From: Candidatus Zixiibacteriota bacterium
GTDB taxonomy: Bacteria > Zixibacteria > MSB-5A5 > SM1-73
Length of the DNA: 11,212 nt
Direction of reading: 5' to 3'
Assembly: GCA_029933635.1 (NCBI GenBank)
Contig: JAOZNS010000076.1
Location: forward strand, 1 to 11,212
The position numbers and the translations under genes are program-made. The notes under the pieces are model-generated. The model was not told where the DNA came from, did not search any database, and saw nothing but the letters and a program-made list of their open reading frames with translations. Of this stretch, positions 6,195 through 11,212 are shown piece by piece. Numbering within the stretch: position 1 is the stretch's first letter; the number at the start of each line of letters is the position of its first letter.

Positions 6195-9100
6195 CTAGGC
6201 CACCTGAATTTCCCCACATAGCTTTTTGGCTACCTCTTCTAAATCGGAAAGGAACTCTTTTTTCCTTGGATCCTTTAAGTAATTTCGTTTCAAATCTTCA
6301 TCTTTTATCTTCTCACTTAATTCCTTTAGGATCTTACCAGCATTTTTGAGCTCCTGATAAGCTCTTTCTAGGTCCCGGAGGGATAGAAACAGCTTGCCCA
6401 GGTAATGATGAATTTGCCAGATCCTCTCTGAGCTGTTTTGCTTCTCTGCCAGGTTGAGGGCGGTTTCAAAGTCTTTTTGTGCTGATTTCAAATCTCCCCT
6501 CATCCATTTTGCTCTTCCAGAAATTAGATAGAATGCGGGTTGATACAATACATACCGCAAAAGTCCGAACTTTTTTGCCTCTTCAAGAAACATCTCAGAG
6601 CGCTTCAAATCTTTTTGCTCCAGGTGCAGATCGCTGTAATCTAACTGCAGGGCAAAAAGCTCCTCTCCGGCGTTTAACTTTTGTGCCAGGGTCTGTGCTT
6701 GGTCCAAAAGTCTCTCAGCCTCCTCAAGCTTCCCCTCTTTTCTCCTAAATCCGCTTTTTAACTGAAGGGCCCTGATCAAGAACCTTTCATCGTTTACCAT
6801 ATCAATGATTCTGGTTGCTTCATCGAGCAACTTTTCCCCTCGGGATAAATCATTTAGAAGCAGATAGAACTCAGACAGGCTCAACCATACCAGGATCTGT
6901 AATTCCTTGTCTTCTATCTTTTCAGCAGTTTTTAAAGCTTCTTGAAGATAGGTGTATGCTTGATGATATTCACCCGACTCAAGGTGAATCATTCCCATGT
7001 TTTTCAATATATATCCGGCTCTCTCCACCAGACCTATCCTTTTGGCCAAAGACAAGCCCCTCTTGTTGAAGGTCATGGCCTTGGTATACTCACCCATCTT
7101 CTGATGCGTTTCTCCCAGGTTTTCCAGATTAAGGACATTTTCTTTCTGGTTGTTAATCTTTTGGTTAAGCTCAAAGGATTCCTGAAAATAATCGATGCAC
7201 CTGACATATTCTCCCAATTCAAAAAGTGTTGCTCCAACATTATTAAGGCAACGGGCTATCCATTCGCTGTTATCCAACTCTCTATAAGCAGATAAAGCAT
7301 CGGTGAAATATTTGAGCGCTTCAGGGTATTGATGCTGTGACCAAAAGACCATTCCCATATTGTTTAAAGTGGAGGCTATGGCGGATTTGTTTCCCAGCCT
7401 TCGGTCCACCTCAAGAGCCCTTCGGAAGGAATCCAAGGCTTGTGGATATTGACTGTTTATCAGGTAAAGGAGCCCTAAGTAACTTAAAGTGTCAGCCAGC
7501 TGGGCGGGATCACCCAGCTTGTGATGAATCTTCATTGCTTCCTTCAGATATAAAAGGCCCTTCTTGTAGTCGTGTTTCAGCCGATAGGTCTCACCCAAGC
7601 CATTGTAAGTTTTCACCTGTAACTTAAGATCAGAAGATCCTTTGATCTGTCTTAAGATGGCAAGGTAGTCCGCCTCTGCCTGATCAAGTTCGCCCACCCT
7701 TTTGCAAAAGTCCGCCCTTTTCATTAAGGCCTCAACCTTTTTTTGGATAGCATCCTCGGGATCAGATAATTTTGAGGCCCCATTTATGGCTTCTTGGAGA
7801 TATCTTATTACCTCCTGATTGGCGAAGCGCTTTTGCATCCTCTCCGCGGACAATAGCGCATATTGATAGGCTTTGTCAAAATCTTTTCCCTCCCGGTAGT
7901 GGAAAGCCAAATCGAAGATGAATTCCTCCTCTTCCTTTGAGCTGATCCTCTCCAGAATCTCTCCCACCCTTTTGTGCCAGAAGATCCTTTTTTGCTCATC
8001 CAACCTCTGGTAAAGGAGTTCTTGAAGGCTTTGATTGGCAAACTCGTAGTTGCTTTTAAGCTCGTCTGCCTCTTCATCTTTTTGAAGGATCTGGTCATTG
8101 GTCAAAGAGGATAAAAACCTTAACAGTGTTTTTTCCTCAAAGAGGTTCAGTTCCTTTAACAGCTTCAAGGTCATCTTTTTTCCTATCACCGAAAGGACAT
8201 TCAAAAAAGCAAGCGTTTCCTTGTCATATCTTTGTAAATTTTTGAGCAGGATCGTCTCCATTGAATCTGGAACCTCTGCCTTTTTCAGCTTTTCCATATC
8301 TACCATCCAGGAGGAATCCCTCAAAAAGATGATTTCCTTCTCCAGCAGATATTTTAGCACCTCGATTATAAAAAATGGATTCCCGGAGGTCCTTTTGTGC
8401 AGGTAAGCAAAAAATGAAGGTGGAAACCGGTGATCTTTGAATTTGGATGAGATCAATGCGCTGGTTCGGGGAAGATCAAATCGGTTAATTCTCAAATGTC
8501 GTGCTTTCTTAAGCTTTATCCAATCCTTAATCGCTTTCACCAGGCCAGCGTCTCTTTTGAATTTTTCATCACGGAGGGAACAGCACAGATAAATTTTTCC
8601 TTCATTATTTTCTCTTTGAAAAGAATCCAAAAACCTTAGGGTGGATGAGTCGGACCACTGCAGGTTTTCGATGACCATTACAAATGGAAAAACGCAAGAG
8701 ATCTGAATCAAAAGATCCTTAATTTTTTGATGAAGGAGGCTCTGATCTCCAAAGGCGGGTGATGGATCTTTTCCCCACCATCTTGAAATCTCCCTGAACC
8801 TTTTCACCAGAGGATCGGCACACCGACTCTCCACATATGGTCTTAGCTTATGAAGTATCTCCATCAACGGTTGATAAGCGGAGGTCTGGTTCTCCACACA
8901 GTGCGAGTCCACAAAGATGATCCTCTGGAATTGAGCCTTTATCTTAAGCTGATCCAAAAGAAAAGTTTTGCCCACCCCCTGTTCTCCTGAAAGAAAAAGG
9001 CAACGTATGCCGGAGGAGAGCACCTCTTGCAGATCATCTTCAAGTTGGACCAGCTCTGTTTCCCTTCCGGCCATCTCTCCACTGTAGATATGAGCAAGAC

Positions 9101-9983
9101 GGGTCATTTGCGAGAAAGAAGCGAAGGTGATTGGCTTTCTGAAATCCTCCTTGAGCCCCTCCTCGATCATCTTCTTTACCTGAGTGGCACTGTTTGGACG
9201 ATCGGCAGGTGACTTCTTCAAAAGTTTCAGGATCAGTTCATTTAAACTGCAAGGAAGGTTTGGATTTAGCTCCAAAGGAGGTACAGGCTTTTGTTGGAGG
9301 TGAGCGGAAACGATTTTAACCGGATCATCGGAACTGAAGGGAGGGCTGGAGGTGACCAGCTCATACAGGATGATTCCCAGAGAATAAAGGTCGGTCCTTC
9401 CATCCAAAGATTTTCCTGAAAACATCTCTGGAGCCATATAAAGCAGGGTTCCTTTGGTTTCCTTTCCTCTCCTTGAGCCGATCATCTCAGCCAACCCGAA
9501 ATCCAAAATCTTCGAGCGAAAGGTCTGGTCGGTTATCTTCAAATTTTCAGGCTTAAGGTCACAATGCACTATTCCACGGAGATGAATGAATTCTAAAATA
9601 TCACAGATTTGCCAGATCAGACGATATAATTGCTCGAATTGGTAAGACGATTTGTCCGAATCAAAAAGATTAGCGAAGGCTTGTCCAAGAGTTTTTCCCT
9701 CCACCAGCTCCATGGAGAAATATGGAAGAGGCTTCCCTTTTTGGAGGGCATCCTCAGAGTAACCAAAATCCAAAACCTTTACCACACCGGGATGCTTCAG
9801 CTGATAAAGAAGCAAAAACTCCCTTTGAAAGCGCTGAAGAAAAGAGGGATTCTCTCCATCCCCGGTAAGGACCTTAAGAGCGACCTCTCTTTGGGTCCAT
9901 TGATCATAAGCTTTGTATACCTTTCCCAAACCCCCTTCCCCGAGAAGCTGAAGCATCCTGTAGCGATGAGAAAGAATCTGCAT
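6195..9983 (-). CDS. Ser/Thr protein kinase - AAA/STAND ATPase - TPR protein (PknK-like layout)
   Basis: A 1262-residue signalling protein. Residues 8-275 form a Hanks-type Ser/Thr kinase: glycine loop GEGGLGKV (15-22), Lys37 in VALK, Glu55, catalytic HCDLKPEN (140-147), DFG (161-163) and APE (184-186). All catalytic residues are present, but the Arg before Asp142 is Cys, which makes it a non-RD kinase. Residues 304-545 form an AAA_16-type ATPase: AGRE start, Walker A GEQGVGKT (333-340) and a Walker B-like VMVIENLQWSD (435-445). Helical repeats follow, then a TPR array from about 745 to 1225. No transmembrane segment is seen, so it should be cytoplasmic. The layout resembles mycobacterial PknK, in which TPRs probably sense partners or ligands. 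The start fits the kinase fold, though the ribosome site is weak (AAGAAAG). It lies 89 bases after the histidine kinase gene, probably the same module. Confidence 0.93.
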   Translation of the reverse strand: MQILSHRYRMLQLLGEGGLGKVYKAYDQWTQREVALKVLTGDGENPSFLQRFQREFLLLYQLKHPGVVKVLDFGYSEDALQKGKPLPYFSMELVEGKTLGQAFANLFDSDKSSYQFEQLYRLIWQICDILEFIHLRGIVHCDLKPENLKITDQTFRSKILDFGLAEMIGSRRGKETKGTLLYMAPEMFSGKSLDGRTDLYSLGIILYELVTSSPPFSSDDPVKIVSAHLQQKPVPPLELNPNLPCSLNELILKLLKKSPADRPNSATQVKKMIEEGLKEDFRKPITFASFSQMTRLAHIYSGEMAGRETELVQLEDDLQEVLSSGIRCLFLSGEQGVGKTFLLDQLKIKAQFQRIIFVDSHCVENQTSAYQPLMEILHKLRPYVESRCADPLVKRFREISRWWGKDPSPAFGDQSLLHQKIKDLLIQISCVFPFVMVIENLQWSDSSTLRFLDSFQRENNEGKIYLCCSLRDEKFKRDAGLVKAIKDWIKLKKARHLRINRFDLPRTSALISSKFKDHRFPPSFFAYLHKRTSGNPFFIIEVLKYLLEKEIIFLRDSSWMVDMEKLKKAEVPDSMETILLKNLQRYDKETLAFLNVLSVIGKKMTLKLLKELNLFEEKTLLRFLSSLTNDQILQKDEEADELKSNYEFANQSLQELLYQRLDEQKRIFWHKRVGEILERISSKEEEEFIFDLAFHYREGKDFDKAYQYALLSAERMQKRFANQEVIRYLQEAINGASKLSDPEDAIQKKVEALMKRADFCKRVGELDQAEADYLAILRQIKGSSDLKLQVKTYNGLGETYRLKHDYKKGLLYLKEAMKIHHKLGDPAQLADTLSYLGLLYLINSQYPQALDSFRRALEVDRRLGNKSAIASTLNNMGMVFWSQHQYPEALKYFTDALSAYRELDNSEWIARCLNNVGATLFELGEYVRCIDYFQESFELNQKINNQKENVLNLENLGETHQKMGEYTKAMTFNKRGLSLAKRIGLVERAGYILKNMGMIHLESGEYHQAYTYLQEALKTAEKIEDKELQILVWLSLSEFYLLLNDLSRGEKLLDEATRIIDMVNDERFLIRALQLKSGFRRKEGKLEEAERLLDQAQTLAQKLNAGEELFALQLDYSDLHLEQKDLKRSEMFLEEAKKFGLLRYVLYQPAFYLISGRAKWMRGDLKSAQKDFETALNLAEKQNSSERIWQIHHYLGKLFLSLRDLERAYQELKNAGKILKELSEKIKDEDLKRNYLKDPRKKEFLSDLEEVAKKLCGEIQVA

Positions 9984-10036
9984 AACTTTCTTTTCGGATA
10001 TGCCAACTGAGATTAAAGGAAAAAGTTATGGTGCGG

Positions 10037-10057
10037 AAAAAAAGCAACCTCTTGCCT
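10037..10057 (-). terminator. Weak hairpin with T-tract between the two kinase genes
   Basis: On the minus strand, AGGCAA-GAGG-TTGCTT forms a 6-bp stem (one G-U) with a 4-base loop that runs into seven Ts. It begins 16 bases after the histidine kinase stop. The stem is too short for efficient termination; it may act as a partial terminator that lowers expression of the downstream Ser/Thr kinase, or be chance. Confidence 0.35.
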
Positions 10058-10072
10058 AAGAAGGGCAGAAGA

Positions 10073-11212
10073 TCAACTCTTTACCTCGACCGCCTCCTGC
10101 CTTTTAACCGGGAGGGTTAAGGTAAAGGTCGTTCTGCCCGGGGAGCTTTCCACAAATATGTCACCTTTATGATTCTTGATGATCTTCTCACATATGACCA
10201 GCCCGAAACCATGTCCACCCTTCTTGGTGGTGAAATGGGGCTGAAATATCTTGGACAGAAGCTGTGGAGCAATCCCAGGACCGGTGTCTGTAATTTTGAT
10301 CTCAGCCGTTTTTTCCTTCTTGAGATAACAGGTCGTGATGTGGATGGTTCCGCGCGAATCTGGAAGGGTATTTATCGCCTCAGACGCATTGTTTAACAGG
10401 TTCAGAAAAACCTGTTGAATCTGTCCCACATCCATGGGGAGCGGGGGAAGATCCGGGTCAAAGACGGTCTCGAATCTTATTCTGGAGAATTGTTTTTGAG
10501 GCTTTAAAGAGAAGATCAAATCCTCAATCAGCGTGCGCAGATTATATTCTGTTATCTTGGTTTTCAGTTTTGAGAAGTCTAAAAGTCCCTCGGTGAATCT
10601 CTTCATGGTCTCCACAGATTCCTGGATGGTTTTTGCATTCTTTTCAATTTTCTCCAAATTCCTTTTTTTCAGATTAAGGGACATAAGCTCGGCGTTGTTC
10701 ATGATGAGAGTAAGATAATTGTTGAGTTCGTGAGCAATGGAGGCGGCCATCTCACCCTTGGCCACCAGATTCTGCGAATAGATCAGATATTTATCTGCAA
10801 TAACCTTTTCGGTTATATCTTCTATTACCAGGATCAAACCCAGGATGCGGTTGTCCGGACTGCTCAACGGGCTTACCTTTAAAGATAAAGCTACCTCCTG
10901 GGATCCAAATCTGTGATAGGACTTCGCCTCCTCAAAGGGATTTCCAGTGTAAAGAACCTGATAGCAGATCCTCTTCCACCTGGTTTTGTCCTCCTGGGGC
11001 ACCAAATCGAGAATGGAGAGATTCCTCAAAGAGCGATAACTTAATTCCTCCTTCCAGCCCGCCTTTTTAAAAATGGCTTGAGAAGCTTTGTTGGCTACAG
11101 TTATCTTAAGGCTGTTGTCCACCACCACGATCCCCACCGGCGTTTTGTTCACCACATTTTCATTGTATATCTTCATGGCTAAAAGATTCTCATAAAGCTT
11201 GGCGTTCTCTAT
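10073..11212 (-). CDS. GAF-PAS sensor histidine kinase, 5' end beyond the window
   Basis: The visible part ends with a complete transmitter. The frame stays open to the window edge, and the 12 codons before the first Met (11176) read IENAKLYENLLA, the typical closing helix of a GAF domain. The true start therefore lies outside and a GAF domain probably precedes. Counting from that Met: PAS domain about 8-125; dimerisation/phosphoacceptor helix with His149 in AHELNN; N-box around Asn262-Asn263; G1 DTGPG (297-301); F-box FQPHFTTK; G2 GHGFGL (321-326). It should autophosphorylate on His149 in response to a GAF- or PAS-bound signal. No receiver domain is fused and no response regulator gene is in the window. 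No membrane segment is seen in the visible part. It is followed closely by the Ser/Thr kinase gene, possibly co-transcribed. Confidence 0.92.
   Translation of the reverse strand: MENAKLYENLLAMKIYNENVVNKTPVGIVVVDNSLKITVANKASQAIFKKAGWKEELSYRSLRNLSILDLVPQEDKTRWKRICYQVLYTGNPFEEAKSYHRFGSQEVALSLKVSPLSSPDNRILGLILVIEDITEKVIADKYLIYSQNLVAKGEMAASIAHELNNYLTLIMNNAELMSLNLKKRNLEKIEKNAKTIQESVETMKRFTEGLLDFSKLKTKITEYNLRTLIEDLIFSLKPQKQFSRIRFETVFDPDLPPLPMDVGQIQQVFLNLLNNASEAINTLPDSRGTIHITTCYLKKEKTAEIKITDTGPGIAPQLLSKIFQPHFTTKKGGHGFGLVICEKIIKNHKGDIFVESSPGRTTFTLTLPVKRQEAVEVKS

Overview
The window holds five protein-coding genes, all on the minus strand, so they read from right to left. Four are complete and the rightmost is cut by the window edge. 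I see no rRNA, tRNA, CRISPR array or insertion sequence. The best guess at the organism is an uncultured or little-studied bacterium of the FCB-type candidate phyla (for example Zixibacteria or a neighbour). The main reason is the secreted gingipain-family protease ending in a dockerin whose repeats have the V-x-L-I-x-Y-L-x-x-G-G-P-P-P style seen often in those groups. Moderate GC, a large Ser/Thr kinase and strong Shine-Dalgarno sites fit but do not prove it; this placement is inference.

Layout in transcription order: (1) 11212-10073, C-terminal part of a GAF-PAS sensor histidine kinase. (2) 9983-6195, a 1262-residue protein with an N-terminal Ser/Thr kinase, a central AAA/STAND-type ATPase and a long TPR array. 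(3) 5864-4422, TldD, and (4) 4425-3076, TldE/PmbA, which overlap by ATGA and form a two-gene operon. The operon has its own promoter (TTGACA-17-TAATTT), a TTG start behind a perfect Shine-Dalgarno site, and a rho-independent terminator at 2998-3048. (5) 2550-313, a C25 cysteine protease with signal peptide, Ig-like domain and dockerin. It has a near-consensus promoter (TTGACA-16-TATTAT) far upstream and a strong terminator at 261-288.

Functionally the window has three units. The two kinases, 89 bases apart, probably belong to one signalling module: together they carry the domains found fused in single hybrid Ser/Thr-His kinases. TldD/TldE is a cytoplasmic metalloprotease heterodimer that trims peptides. 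The C25 protein is exported and probably works at or outside the cell surface. Nothing ties the three units into one pathway.

I found no clear undescribed system. The least ordinary items are the split hybrid-kinase pair, the strict 40-residue TPR register, an inverted repeat straddling the tldD promoter, and two interleaved inverted repeats at the left edge.
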